Positions 40,430 through 49,312 of a DNA stretch of 64,000 bases are shown piece after piece. The translations under genes and the position numbers were made by a program. How positions within the stretch are numbered: position 1 is the stretch's first letter; each line of letters opens with the position of its first letter. The stretch lies in contig LSSJ01000043.1 of NCBI GenBank assembly GCA_001595785.1, forward strand, positions 1 through 64,000, read 5' to 3'. Under the pieces are notes generated by a model. The model was given only the letters and a program-made list of their open reading frames with translations, was not told the DNA's origin and did no database searches. This stretch comes from Euryarchaeota archaeon SM23-78. GTDB taxonomy: Archaea; Nanobdellota; Nanobdellia; Woesearchaeales; SM23-78.

Positions 40430-41980
40430 ATGACTCCTCCTAGGCATGATGACGGTTTAATGACAGGGCTTGCAGGCAGGGATTTAGATGATGATACAGA
40501 CACAGGAAGAACCTCTGACAAAAATTATCGTAACCTAAGACTCTTGTTCTTTATTTCCATTCTTGTGCAAGTGGTGGATGTTTTTTTGTTCCAGTTTGAT
40601 AGAACTATTTTTCTTCAAATATCCATTGCTATGTATCTATTCCTCACTATATTGGCTCTAATATTTTTTCATAAAAAAGGCGAGTTTATTAATTTCAAAA
40701 ACATTATTGTTTTTACCTTAATCTCTGCCTTTTATATCATTATTCCTTTTTTATTATGGGCTGTGCCAGATATAAATGTAGTTGCAAGCACTACCTTGGC
40801 TGACTGGGTTCATTTCCTTATTGCCATCCTACCAATCTGGCCTATATATATTGGCTTAAAAGCACGCATTCCCTTTGTTCATAAATATGTTAATTTCTGG
40901 ATATTATTCTTATTCATTCTTTTTATTTTTGGTGTTGGTTTTAATCTTAGTATTGGTTCTCTGCCTTTTACTAATCCAACCTTTCTTCAAGCTGGTGTTG
41001 TTGTTGATTATCTTGTGCAAGAAACACGCGAGGTTGGTGTGAATGTTTGGAATGCTGTGACAGGGGGTTGGACAGTATTTGTGAATCAGAGCGGTATGGG
41101 TTGGTACACTAGCCAGATTGAGGGCAATGAGAAGGCACATATAGGGCTTTATCTTGATAATGTGCGTCTTATGAGCAGATATAATTATGTTGGTGCGCCT
41201 GTTGTTATCTGGGCAGATATTAGTGGTCAAAGCTTTGTGGATGATATTGTTGTTACTCCTAGTTGTTTTATTGACAAAGTTGGTCCTGGAGAGCGAGACC
41301 GTAATGTCCTATACATTAGGGGTTTGCAATATGATTCTTTTTCCTGTACTTTTTATGATTTACCAAAAGGCTCTTATTATGCAAGGGTAGGTGCTAATTT
41401 TAATTTTGAGACCTGGGCTTATGTTACTTATACTTTTGTTGATAATGAGTTTATGAGTGCTCTTGCAAGGCAGGGAAAAAACATTAACTATGAACTAGAT
41501 ATTGACCCTTATTTAAAAGCAGTTTGTACTAATGGTCCTGTTGTGCTTGGAATGGCCTCACCTAATCTTCAAATGCCTATAGGTATTGATACTAGGTATA
41601 ATCTTTTTGAGCCCATTATTGGGTTTTCGCTTACTGATAGACCGGCTGGTAGTTGGAGTGAGGGTAAGATTGCCGATGTAGAGGAAATTATATTAATGGT
41701 GCCTAATGTTTTTAAGCTGGTGGACTGTGATGTTTGGCGTCCTGATAAAGAGAGGCCTCCTTTTAAGACAGAGGATGATATTGATTACTACAGGTTTGCT
41801 AAGGAAGACCTTATGGATCCTAGGCTTGAGTTTAATTCAGTTACCTGCAGATTGCATATAAAGGATGATAAAATCGATACCTTTCTTGCAGGAGCTGAAA
41901 AAGTGCAAAAGACCTTTGTTGCTCAAGCGAAGTATACCTATAATCTAGAGAAAGGGGTGAGGTTCACTGTTAGGGAATAA
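40430..41980 (+). CDS. Polytopic membrane protein with extracellular beta domains
   Basis: After a charged 35-residue start there are about six hydrophobic segments up to residue 170 (LLFFISILVQVVDVFLF, ISIAMYLFLTILALIFF, IIVFTLISAFYIIIPFLLW and others). About 340 residues of beta-rich ectodomain follow. The end (FNSVTCRLHI...FVAQAKYTYNLEKGVRFTV) resembles the last strands of the four lipoproteins downstream (LSYTYRTSVSKDVSIKRL and similar), so it probably carries the same C-terminal domain. It follows the pilin-like gene by 62 nt. Possible membrane base for the lipoproteins (inference). Confidence 0.6.
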   Translation: MTPPRHDDGLMTGLAGRDLDDDTDTGRTSDKNYRNLRLLFFISILVQVVDVFLFQFDRTIFLQISIAMYLFLTILALIFFHKKGEFINFKNIIVFTLISAFYIIIPFLLWAVPDINVVASTTLADWVHFLIAILPIWPIYIGLKARIPFVHKYVNFWILFLFILFIFGVGFNLSIGSLPFTNPTFLQAGVVVDYLVQETREVGVNVWNAVTGGWTVFVNQSGMGWYTSQIEGNEKAHIGLYLDNVRLMSRYNYVGAPVVIWADISGQSFVDDIVVTPSCFIDKVGPGERDRNVLYIRGLQYDSFSCTFYDLPKGSYYARVGANFNFETWAYVTYTFVDNEFMSALARQGKNINYELDIDPYLKAVCTNGPVVLGMASPNLQMPIGIDTRYNLFEPIIGFSLTDRPAGSWSEGKIADVEEIILMVPNVFKLVDCDVWRPDKERPPFKTEDDIDYYRFAKEDLMDPRLEFNSVTCRLHIKDDKIDTFLAGAEKVQKTFVAQAKYTYNLEKGVRFTVRE

Positions 41981-42014
41981 GGTTTTTAAAAAAAGAAGTT
42001 TTTGTACAGGTCTT

Positions 42015-43451
42015 TTGGTTATTCTAATCATTAGCATGGCTTTTTTCTTAACTGGTTGTCCTCCAAGGAATGGGAGGGATGACCTTGATTTTTTTAAAGG
42101 AAGAGAGGGTTTTGAGCTTGAATTCTTAGAGCAGGCTCCTCCTGATGAAATATTTGAGGAATCAACCTTTGGAATTAACCTTTTTGTTGAGAACAGCGGA
42201 GCCTTTGATGTTATTGACTATAACTATGCCATCCTGTCCATTGGCTTTGACCCTTTTTATATTGATGCCTCTGAGTTTCAGAGCACCACGGCTCTTGATG
42301 TACGTGATAGTAGTCTTGTGCTTAAAGGCATCCAGTTGCCTGGCAAATCAATATACTATCCTAGAGGTCTTGATGCTATCTTGAGTTTTCCTGGTTTTAA
42401 GACCAAGAAGATAATGGGTCAGAGAGAGCAACCAGACACTCAAATATATTGTTCTTTGTGTTATCCTTACAAAACCCAGTTTTCTCAGCTTGTGTGCGTG
42501 GACTTTAATGTTTTTGGTCAGAACCTTAGAGACCAGGTTTGTTACCAAGAAGACCTTGCCCTGTCTGACCAAGGAGCGCCTGTTGCTATTACTCATATAG
42601 AGGTTGAGAATCAGCCAATTAGTGGTGGTAATGCTGTAAGACCAGTGTTTACTATTCAGGTTAGGAATGTGGGCTCTGGTAATGTGCTTAGTCCAATATA
42701 TAATGCTGCTGAGCTTGAAAGAGTGTGTTCTTTCCAGAATTTGAACAGAGAAGATTTTAACACAGTTAGTGTGCGAGCTGTTTTATCAGCTACCAAGGAG
42801 CTTGAGTGCAATCCTAATCCTATCCAGCTTTTTCGTGAAGAAGGCTTGACGCGTTGTCAGGTGCGTGACCAAGACCTTGCGCTTGGCTATCAGAACTATC
42901 AGACTCCTCTGAGTATTAATCTATCCTATACCTATCGCACATCTGTATCAAAGGATGTTTCTATTAAGCGCTTGGATGTTTATGGTGGGCCACCAGGACC
43001 TGCTCCTGAGTGCCTGCCTTCAGAGGTGATGGTGGGTGGCAGGTGTATTAGTAGGTGTTATGCTTGTGGTGAGAACCCTACCAGTGATTGCCAGCCTTCT
43101 AATTCCAAGTATCATATTAATTTCCAGTCAGGCTTTGCTTGTCAATGCACCTTTAGTACTTGTGATAAGCTTTATCCAAAGGGTTTGTGCGTGCCTTTTT
43201 CTGGTTATTGCCCAGGAACCAGTTATTGTTGTATACCTGAGTGCAGGTCTTCAGAGGTAAGAGACCCTACTACTGGTAGGTGTTATTCCAAGTGTTCAAA
43301 ATGCTCTGCTGCTAGTCGTGATTGCGCTTGTGGCACAGATAGCATTGGTTATAATATCATTAGCGCAGGTAAGTATTGTTGTACTGAAAACAAATCACCT
43401 TATAATGATAAGGCTAGTTGTGAGGATGCTTGTGCATCAAGTTCAGGTTAA
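42015..43451 (+). CDS. Surface lipoprotein A with Cys-rich C-terminus
   Basis: The hydrophobic start ends in the lipobox FFLTGC, so it is lipid-anchored. Domain 1 (about 40-185) and domain 2 (about 190-320, GAPVAITHIEVENQP...FTIQVRNVGSGNV...LSINLSYTYR) are shared with the other lipoproteins here. Residues about 330-478 are a Cys-rich region with two repeated segments (PSEVMVGGRCISRCYACG and SSEVRDPTTGRCYSKCSKC). The only standard start, TTG 42015, leaves no basic n-region. The frame upstream (VFKKRSFCTGL) supplies one, so the true start may be a rare codon such as CTG 41967. Confidence 0.7.
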   Translation: MVILIISMAFFLTGCPPRNGRDDLDFFKGREGFELEFLEQAPPDEIFEESTFGINLFVENSGAFDVIDYNYAILSIGFDPFYIDASEFQSTTALDVRDSSLVLKGIQLPGKSIYYPRGLDAILSFPGFKTKKIMGQREQPDTQIYCSLCYPYKTQFSQLVCVDFNVFGQNLRDQVCYQEDLALSDQGAPVAITHIEVENQPISGGNAVRPVFTIQVRNVGSGNVLSPIYNAAELERVCSFQNLNREDFNTVSVRAVLSATKELECNPNPIQLFREEGLTRCQVRDQDLALGYQNYQTPLSINLSYTYRTSVSKDVSIKRLDVYGGPPGPAPECLPSEVMVGGRCISRCYACGENPTSDCQPSNSKYHINFQSGFACQCTFSTCDKLYPKGLCVPFSGYCPGTSYCCIPECRSSEVRDPTTGRCYSKCSKCSAASRDCACGTDSIGYNIISAGKYCCTENKSPYNDKASCEDACASSSG

Positions 43452-43527
43452 TAGATGTTGGATTTAATTTTCTTCGCGCACTTAATACAAAAAAGAACTA
43501 AGTTTTATTCAGTAAAAAAATCAAGGG

Positions 43528-43932
43528 CTAACTCTTAAAACTTTCCTCCCAAGGATGTGGAAGCAAATCTTTAAGTTTAACTACTTTGTTTTTCCCAATA
43601 ATGATTTCAGTATTCTGATAATTTTTTTCATCAATTTGATGTATAAACTCCCTGCATTTTCCACAGGGAACCAGAATTGTTCCATCTTTCCAAACAGCCA
43701 CGAGTTTTTTGATTCTGTATTCGCCGTGTGTGACCATACTTGCAATAGCGCTTTGCTCAGCGCCAAATCCACCAGCGGCAGCAACATCTATGCACACACC
43801 AACATAAATATTGCCTTTTTCTGTGACTAATGCACAGCCGACATCACCTACAATACATCCATGCTTAATCTTTTTTGGTTTTATTACAGATTTTGCTTTT
43901 TCAATTAATTCTTCATTAGTTATTTGTACCAT
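43528..43932 (-). CDS. Cytidine deaminase-like protein with altered zinc site
   Basis: A 134-aa CDA-fold protein. The catalytic region is FGAEQSA (56-62) with Glu59, and the second zinc motif is PCGKC (89-93). In the closest pattern I know, the first motif reads CAE, but here the zinc-ligand Cys is Gly57 (codon GGC, one base from TGC). Active-site Glu and the two Cys of PCxxC are kept. ATG 43932 avoids the divergent upstream residues of the open frame. It is oppositely oriented in the middle of the lipoprotein cluster. It may be inactive, or a neighbouring residue may supply the ligand. Confidence 0.75.
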   Translation of the reverse strand: MVQITNEELIEKAKSVIKPKKIKHGCIVGDVGCALVTEKGNIYVGVCIDVAAAGGFGAEQSAIASMVTHGEYRIKKLVAVWKDGTILVPCGKCREFIHQIDEKNYQNTEIIIGKNKVVKLKDLLPHPWEESFKS

Positions 43933-44019
43933 AATGACGAATAAAGCATGCCTCTTTATTAATTTTATGGCGTGCTCAGAAAACTTTCTCGCTCCGCAAG
44001 GTTGGTGCCAGGCTTGCAT

Positions 44020-44165
44020 GGACGATTGTTTAGTCGAGTAGCGACATCCCCGTAAGTGCTCAAAAGTTCCTTTTCTTACCCCCCAACATTACAACTTACT
44101 TTTTTTAACGCAACTATCTATTAGGAAAAACTTTATATACTCTTAACAACAAGAGTGATTTAAGA
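44020..44165 (+). promoter_or_regulatory. Intergenic region with promoter of lipoprotein B
   Basis: The TATA box CTTTATATAC (44132-44141) sits about 27 nt before the ATG at 44166, giving a leaderless transcript. The earlier half is unusually GC-rich (GCAAGGTTGGTGCCAGGCTT near 44000), contains two similar pieces GTGCTCA-AAA (near 43974 and 44056), and is not explained by a gene. Confidence 0.5.
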
Positions 44166-45482
44166 ATGGATATGAACAAGAAAAAAAGAGGTCTTCTTAT
44201 AATCATTGCCTTGTTATTAATCTCTTTGATTGTGTTAAATGCATGTGATGGGGTTAATAGGAGAAGGCAGTCTCCTTTTGTGCCTTTTGAAGAGAACCAG
44301 TATTATCAGGGTTTTAGAGGAGTGGAGATGGCCTTTATTCCTGGTATGCCTCCGAACAGGATGTATTATTACAGGGATACTTATGACAATCAGTTTCATG
44401 TTAATGTTGAGGTTGCAAATATTGGCTCTTCCTTTGCTCGAGGCGCTATTTTTTTAGCTGGTTTTAATCCTGATATGTTTGAGTTTATTGGGATTAATCC
44501 TGGAAGGACTAGTGGGAAGGCTTGTATTATTGATATTGGTAATATTGGTTTTGGTGAGTTTGGTGGCACCCTTAGGTGTGAGGAGTTTTTCCTTGGTATT
44601 GGCAAGGGAGGATACTTTGAGATTGGTATATTAGATTTGTTTGGTTCTGGTGGTCCTTATGCTGGCAGATTTGATCTAGATAGATTGTTTGGTGGAGTTG
44701 ATGTATATTATAAGAAGACAGCAGGAGATCAGCAGAGATTTAGTATTAATTTTAATAATCCTAGCATTGATATTGATTATGCTAATCATGGCAGATTGTT
44801 GATTGCCTTGTTCCAGGGCATTGATTTTACTCGAGGCTTTGGCCAGGAGTACTTGCTTGCAGGAGATACTTATGAGTTTCCCGGTGGTGAGCTTGCCTTT
44901 ATTGATTTTGAGGGTAATATTGTGAACTGGCCTGCTGGCTTAGACCAGACTCCTGTCACTTTCCAGATTGTTAATTGCTTTTTGTATGCTACATATGCTG
45001 CTCCTACTGTGTGTATTGACCCTGCTCCTTACTCAGAGGATAAAAAGGTGTGTTATCCCAAGCCTTACACAGGCACCAATGGTCAGGGTGCGCCTGTTGC
45101 TGTTACTTATATTGAACAGGAGAACACTCCTAGGCAGGTGATGTTTTACATCCATATTAAGAATGTGGGCGGTGGCAAGGTGTATGACCCTGGTAAGCTT
45201 GAGATGTGCAGCCCTTACTTTCCTGGCAGGGTTTCTAACCAGGACTTAGATGTTGTTTATATTGGTGATATACGTGTATCTGGGGATTTGCAGAGACTTG
45301 ACTGCACGCCTAATGATTTTGTAAGGCTTGACCCAAAAACAGGAGAGGGCATTGTTACTTGCGTTTATAATATTCCTTATGCGGGTGTAAGATCTGCTTA
45401 TCTTGCTCCTCTTGTTGTGGAGTTATGGTATGGTTATTCCAGGGTGGCTGAGAAGACTGTTATTGTGAAGAGGGCTATATAA
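44166..45482 (+). CDS. Surface lipoprotein B
   Basis: Typical lipoprotein signal: MDMNKKKRGLLIIIALLLI... ending LNAC, with Cys27 as the lipidated residue. Domain 1 (about 45-220) has a beta-sandwich pattern (FHVNVEVANIGSSFARGAIFLAGF). Domain 2 (about 310-438) carries GAPVAVTYIEQENTPRQVMFYIHIKNVGGGKVYDPGKLEMC and ends in LVVELWYGYSRVAEKTVIVKR, as in lipoproteins A, C and D. 438 aa. No catalytic motif. Probably a cell-surface structural or binding protein. Confidence 0.7.
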   Translation: MDMNKKKRGLLIIIALLLISLIVLNACDGVNRRRQSPFVPFEENQYYQGFRGVEMAFIPGMPPNRMYYYRDTYDNQFHVNVEVANIGSSFARGAIFLAGFNPDMFEFIGINPGRTSGKACIIDIGNIGFGEFGGTLRCEEFFLGIGKGGYFEIGILDLFGSGGPYAGRFDLDRLFGGVDVYYKKTAGDQQRFSINFNNPSIDIDYANHGRLLIALFQGIDFTRGFGQEYLLAGDTYEFPGGELAFIDFEGNIVNWPAGLDQTPVTFQIVNCFLYATYAAPTVCIDPAPYSEDKKVCYPKPYTGTNGQGAPVAVTYIEQENTPRQVMFYIHIKNVGGGKVYDPGKLEMCSPYFPGRVSNQDLDVVYIGDIRVSGDLQRLDCTPNDFVRLDPKTGEGIVTCVYNIPYAGVRSAYLAPLVVELWYGYSRVAEKTVIVKRAI

Positions 45483-45575
45483 AACAAAAATATAAAAAAG
45501 GTAAAGGTTATAATTACTAAAATCAGAAATATTAAATATAATTAATACAAAATAAGAGTTTGGAGGTTGATTAGA

Positions 45576-46574
45576 ATGAATTGGATTAACAAAGCAATGG
45601 TTTTTATAGTTGTAATAGCAGCTGCTTTTTTTCTTACAGGCTGTCCTCCTGAGGATGGGGGCCCTGGACTTGGAGATCCCTATATAGGTGGAGCTGTTGG
45701 TCTTAACACCTATCTGATCGAGGGTATGCCTCCACCTATGATTCATGATTCTGGGAATTTCCCTTTTGGCATAGGCATTGCTCTTGAGAACCTAGGTGAA
45801 ACAGATGTTGGTCCTAGCACAGAATGCCCTTATGTGCTTGTAAGGCTTGAAGGCATTAATCCTGAGCAGTTTGGAGTAACTGACCAGGACATAGAGGCTA
45901 TGCTTGATGTCCCTCTCAGAGGAGCTAAACGTAACTTTGATGGTTCAATATTTCCAGGAGAGATAACAGTAGTTGCTTTTGATGGCTTGAATTATCTGCC
46001 AGATATTCATGGTAACACTCAGTTCACTATTAGAGCGGTTGTTTGCTATGATTATGAGACTTTGTCTACCACTACCATTTGTATTAAGGATGATGTGTTA
46101 GAGAACATCCAGGATACTAGCATCTGTACTCTGTCTGGTGAGAAGTTGCCTCAGAACAGCGGAGGTCCTCTGCAAGTAACCAGTGTGGTTCAGAACGGTA
46201 TGGCTAAGAACAAGATTCAGGTGAACTTTGTTATTGAGCATGTTGGTATTGGCGAGTTCTTTGGAATACCTCAGAGCGGTGATCCTGAAGAGCGCTGTAG
46301 TTTTAGTATTAGGAACTTTAACAAATACTATGTTGATGTAGAGGTTGAACCTTTGGTAGATTCTGGTATGCATATTGAGTGCTCAAGGTTTAGTGGCAGT
46401 AATAAGGGTAGAATCAGGCTTTATCAAGGAGCGCCTACTACTGTGACCTGTACTATTATTCGTGATAGGGGCAGTCAGCACAGAATCTACCAGGACCTGC
46501 TTAATATTAAGCTTAGGTATAGGTATGGCCAGTTTATTGAGACTGGAATTATTGTTCAGGATGTGACTAATTAA
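45576..46574 (+). CDS. Surface lipoprotein C
   Basis: A signal peptide ends FFLTGC (Cys23 or so), followed by PPEDGGPGLGDP. Domain 1 (FPFGIGIALENLGETDVGP... CYDYETLSTTTIC) and domain 2 (GGPLQVTSVVQNGMAKNKIQVNFVIEHVGIGEFFG... LLNIKLRYRYGQFIETGIIVQD) are about half identical by eye to lipoprotein D. ATG 45576 is placed after the ribosome-binding site GGAGG (45561-45565); the frame is also open from TTG 45567. It lies 93 nt after lipoprotein B. Confidence 0.72.
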   Translation: MNWINKAMVFIVVIAAAFFLTGCPPEDGGPGLGDPYIGGAVGLNTYLIEGMPPPMIHDSGNFPFGIGIALENLGETDVGPSTECPYVLVRLEGINPEQFGVTDQDIEAMLDVPLRGAKRNFDGSIFPGEITVVAFDGLNYLPDIHGNTQFTIRAVVCYDYETLSTTTICIKDDVLENIQDTSICTLSGEKLPQNSGGPLQVTSVVQNGMAKNKIQVNFVIEHVGIGEFFGIPQSGDPEERCSFSIRNFNKYYVDVEVEPLVDSGMHIECSRFSGSNKGRIRLYQGAPTTVTCTIIRDRGSQHRIYQDLLNIKLRYRYGQFIETGIIVQDVTN

Positions 46575-46624
46575 AATTTTTTTATCTTTTTTTATACATT
46601 TATCTTTAATCAGGAGGTTTTTTT

Positions 46625-47650
46625 ATGTTTAAGCAATCCTTTTTTTTAGTTTTGTTAATCATTAGTTTATTTTCTGGTGTGCTTTTCTTGTCCAGTTGTT
46701 ATCCTTCTTCTCCTTATGCTCCTGGCTATAATGAATTGCCTGGTTTTGTTGGGGGCACTATAGGCTTGGCTGTGAATGTTTTAGATGGTGCTCCTCCTAG
46801 TGTTATTCAGGATTATGGTTTGACTCCTTTTTCTTTTGTTATTTCTTTGGAGAATGCTGGTGAAGCCTTGGTTGGGCCTGGCACTGATAATCCTCTTATC
46901 TTGGCTCGTTTAGCTGGGATTCCTCATAAGAATTTTGGTTTAACCCAGGAGTCTGCTGCTCAGGTTCTTGACCATGTGCTTGAGCCTGCTAAGAGGAATT
47001 TTGATGATTCTATTACTCCTGGGGAAATTAGTTATATTAGTTTTGATAATCTTGTTTATAAGCCTGATGTTTTTGAGTCTCTGGCCCTTACTATAAGGGC
47101 AGAGGTGTGTTATGATTATGAGACTTATGCTACTGCTCAGTTCTGTATGAAAAAGGATGTTTTTGATAGTTTTCAGGATGCTAGTATCTGTACTTTAAAA
47201 GGGTATAAGCCGGTTGGTAATAGTGGTGCTCCTCTGCATATTACTGCTGTGTGGGAGGCTCCTATTAATGAGAAGACTGTTCAGCTTAACTTTGTTATTG
47301 AGCACCTGGCTAATGGGGTTTTCTTTTACAGGAGCGCTTATACTGATTTATGGGATGCTTGTGTTATTGATGATATGAATCCTGATATATACAAAATCGA
47401 GGTGTTTGTTGAGCCTGTTCAGGATAATGCTTATTCTCTTGATTGCTTTAGGCTTGATAATCCTTTGCCTGGGGGTGGTGTGTCTGGTAGTGTTAGAATG
47501 TATCGAGGCGCTCCTATCACTATTAACTGCTTTTTAACAAGGCAGACCTCTACTAATGTAAGGATTTATCAGGATTTGATTAATATTAAGCTTAGATACA
47601 GGTATGCTGAGTTCTTGGATGTGCCTATTCTTGTGCAAGGGCATCCTTGA
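46625..47650 (+). CDS. Surface lipoprotein D
   Basis: The signal MFKQSFFLVLLIISLFSGVLFLSSC ends in a lipobox. It is the closest paralogue of lipoprotein C: LEPAKRNFDDSITPGEISYISFDNLVYKPD and ICTLKGYKPVGNSGAPLHITAV match PLRGAKRNFDGSIFPGEITVVAFDGLNYLPD and ICTLSGEKLPQNSGGPLQVTSV. Strong Shine-Dalgarno AGGAGG (46612-46617). It ends the cluster. Function unknown. Confidence 0.72.
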   Translation: MFKQSFFLVLLIISLFSGVLFLSSCYPSSPYAPGYNELPGFVGGTIGLAVNVLDGAPPSVIQDYGLTPFSFVISLENAGEALVGPGTDNPLILARLAGIPHKNFGLTQESAAQVLDHVLEPAKRNFDDSITPGEISYISFDNLVYKPDVFESLALTIRAEVCYDYETYATAQFCMKKDVFDSFQDASICTLKGYKPVGNSGAPLHITAVWEAPINEKTVQLNFVIEHLANGVFFYRSAYTDLWDACVIDDMNPDIYKIEVFVEPVQDNAYSLDCFRLDNPLPGGGVSGSVRMYRGAPITINCFLTRQTSTNVRIYQDLINIKLRYRYAEFLDVPILVQGHP

Positions 47651-47667
47651 AGAGTTCTTATTTAATG

Positions 47668-48303
47668 TTAAACATACTGTGCCATTAAAGCAGAAGTTGA
47701 TGGCCAGCTAGCATTTCTAGCATCTGTTTTTACTTCTTTCTCTGCATTAAGTATCTTTGAATAAGGACTATGAAATTGTAATGCCTCTTTGATTTTCTGA
47801 ATATTTCTGCTTTGTTCCAAATTATAGTTCTCTTCTTGCCATGCTTTTATAACATCGTAAAGGATGTGCTTTTCCCCAATATTTCTCCTTGTTATATATC
47901 TGCCATAAATATATTGGTGTCCTATACTAACTGGTTTTCCATTATACCAAAAAATAAAGTCATGATTAAAATAAGGCACTTTTCCTTTTTCTAACTCTCC
48001 TGTTGGTTTTGCTCTTATTGCTGTTTTTTCAAAGGCGGGACTTTTAGAGAAACATTGAATTACCCAGTAATAACAGGCTCTTTCTGAATATGGTTCTTGC
48101 GGGTCTTCATCACAACCTTCCAACCAGAACAGCCCCATATTTGATAATTCTTTAGGTTTTGGAACCGCATAGTTCATTTTAAGTTCTTTAGGACCCAAAC
48201 CTAGTTCTCTAACAGTAATTCCAAGAATTTCACCAATACCTCTTCCACTTATGGAAGTGAAGTACAGTGGTAAAATAATTCCATCAAAGGTTTTTTCTTC
48301 CAT
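47668..48303 (-). CDS. Hypothetical protein, 211 aa
   Basis: I do not recognise this protein. It begins MEEKTFDGIILPLYFTSISGRGIGEILGITVRELGLG and has aromatic-rich stretches (HDFIFWYNGKPVSIGHQYIYGRYI). No signal peptide or membrane helix is apparent. It is convergent with lipoprotein D and divergent from the Tyr-rich secreted gene. A role with the surface cluster is possible only by position. Confidence 0.6.
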   Translation of the reverse strand: MEEKTFDGIILPLYFTSISGRGIGEILGITVRELGLGPKELKMNYAVPKPKELSNMGLFWLEGCDEDPQEPYSERACYYWVIQCFSKSPAFEKTAIRAKPTGELEKGKVPYFNHDFIFWYNGKPVSIGHQYIYGRYITRRNIGEKHILYDVIKAWQEENYNLEQSRNIQKIKEALQFHSPYSKILNAEKEVKTDARNASWPSTSALMAQYV

Positions 48304-48400
48304 TGTGCCTTTAAGGAAAGAGTTTGTTTTATTTAAAGATTATTATCAAATCAGCATTTCTAGTTTATTTTTATCACTTCTCTGTGATTAAAAACCAAAA

Positions 48401-48413
48401 ACTTTATAAATAA
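48401..48413 (+). promoter_or_regulatory. TATA box of the Tyr-rich secreted protein
   Basis: CTTTATAAATAAA lies about 62 nt before the ATG at 48469, so the leader is about 35 nt and contains the strong Shine-Dalgarno AGGAGGAGAAG (48452-48462). This implies high, leadered expression. Confidence 0.55.
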
Positions 48414-48468
48414 ACTGTCTTTACTTTAAGGTAGCAATTATCTTAATTTATAGGAGGAGAAGAGCAAA

Positions 48469-48906
48469 ATGAAAAAGAAAATACTGTTGCTCGGCTTAGT
48501 GGTTCTAGGCATGTTGCTAAGCATGAGTTTAGTGTCAGCCTACACATACAGCCCGTACTACTACACACCGCGAACATACGAGAGACTCGGCTGTACTAAC
48601 TGCGGAACAATGCCTAGGCCAGTGATAGGAACCTCTCCTGACCCTTATGTAAGGATAGGGGGTGCCTTTGGAGCAAGCAGCAACTACATCATAGGCTTAA
48701 GGCCAGGAACCTACTACCAGACACCTTGCGTGCAAAGACCATCCTTCTACTACCAGCCCTGTAACACTAGGACCAACTGGTTAGGTGGATACGGAACATA
48801 TGGTGGTTACTACGGCTCATGGGGAGGCTATGGTGGAGGCTACACCTACCCATACTATGGTACGCAGTACTCAAACATTAACTACATTTACAGCGGAATC
48901 TTATAA
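48469..48906 (+). CDS. Secreted Tyr/Gly-rich protein
   Basis: A clear signal peptide (KKKILLLGLVVLGMLLSMSLVSA) is followed by about 120 residues rich in Tyr, Gly, Pro and Thr: for example YSPYYYTPRTYERLG and GGYGTYGGYYGSWGGYGGG. Four cysteines could make disulfides (CTNC, CVQ and CNT). There is no known domain. Such sequence suggests a disordered or cross-linked surface layer, adhesive or matrix protein. The strong ribosome-binding site and favourable A/C-ending codons hint at high expression. Confidence 0.65.
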   Translation: MKKKILLLGLVVLGMLLSMSLVSAYTYSPYYYTPRTYERLGCTNCGTMPRPVIGTSPDPYVRIGGAFGASSNYIIGLRPGTYYQTPCVQRPSFYYQPCNTRTNWLGGYGTYGGYYGSWGGYGGGYTYPYYGTQYSNINYIYSGIL

Positions 48907-48950
48907 AAACTATTTTTTATTTTACTACCACAAAAATTTATTAAACTAAA

Positions 48951-49310
48951 ATGAAAAATAGCCATATAACCCAAGGACTAATTCTGAGCTTAATGATTTT
49001 TCTCTTAGGATTTGGCACCTTACTATACAGCTACAGCAGACCATCCTATTATGGACAGTATAATTATAGATACAATTATGCATACAATCCTTATGTACCT
49101 TATTATGCTTATAGAGGAGCAGGACCTTATCCAATGCCAAGCACATGCAGCACATGGAATGGCTGCGGAAACACCTACAACAGTTATATATATGTGCATA
49201 ATAAATTGGATTATACTTATTACACCAATCCCTGGCTATTAGAGCCAAGAAGAATGAGCAATCATCAATGGATGATACCAGGATTATGGCCAGAGAGGGC
49301 GTGGTATTGA
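48951..49310 (+). CDS. Membrane-anchored or secreted Tyr-rich protein
   Basis: One N-terminal hydrophobic segment (LILSLMIFLLGFGTLLYSY) is followed by YGQYNYRYNYAYNPYVPYYAY, a Tyr/Asn-rich stretch, and then CSTWNGCGNTYNSY. The composition resembles the gene 44 nt upstream (48469-48906), and the two are probably co-transcribed and related in role. The end overlaps the upstream frame of the GNAT gene. Family unknown. Confidence 0.6.
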   Translation: MKNSHITQGLILSLMIFLLGFGTLLYSYSRPSYYGQYNYRYNYAYNPYVPYYAYRGAGPYPMPSTCSTWNGCGNTYNSYIYVHNKLDYTYYTNPWLLEPRRMSNHQWMIPGLWPERAWY

Positions 49311-49312
49311 GG

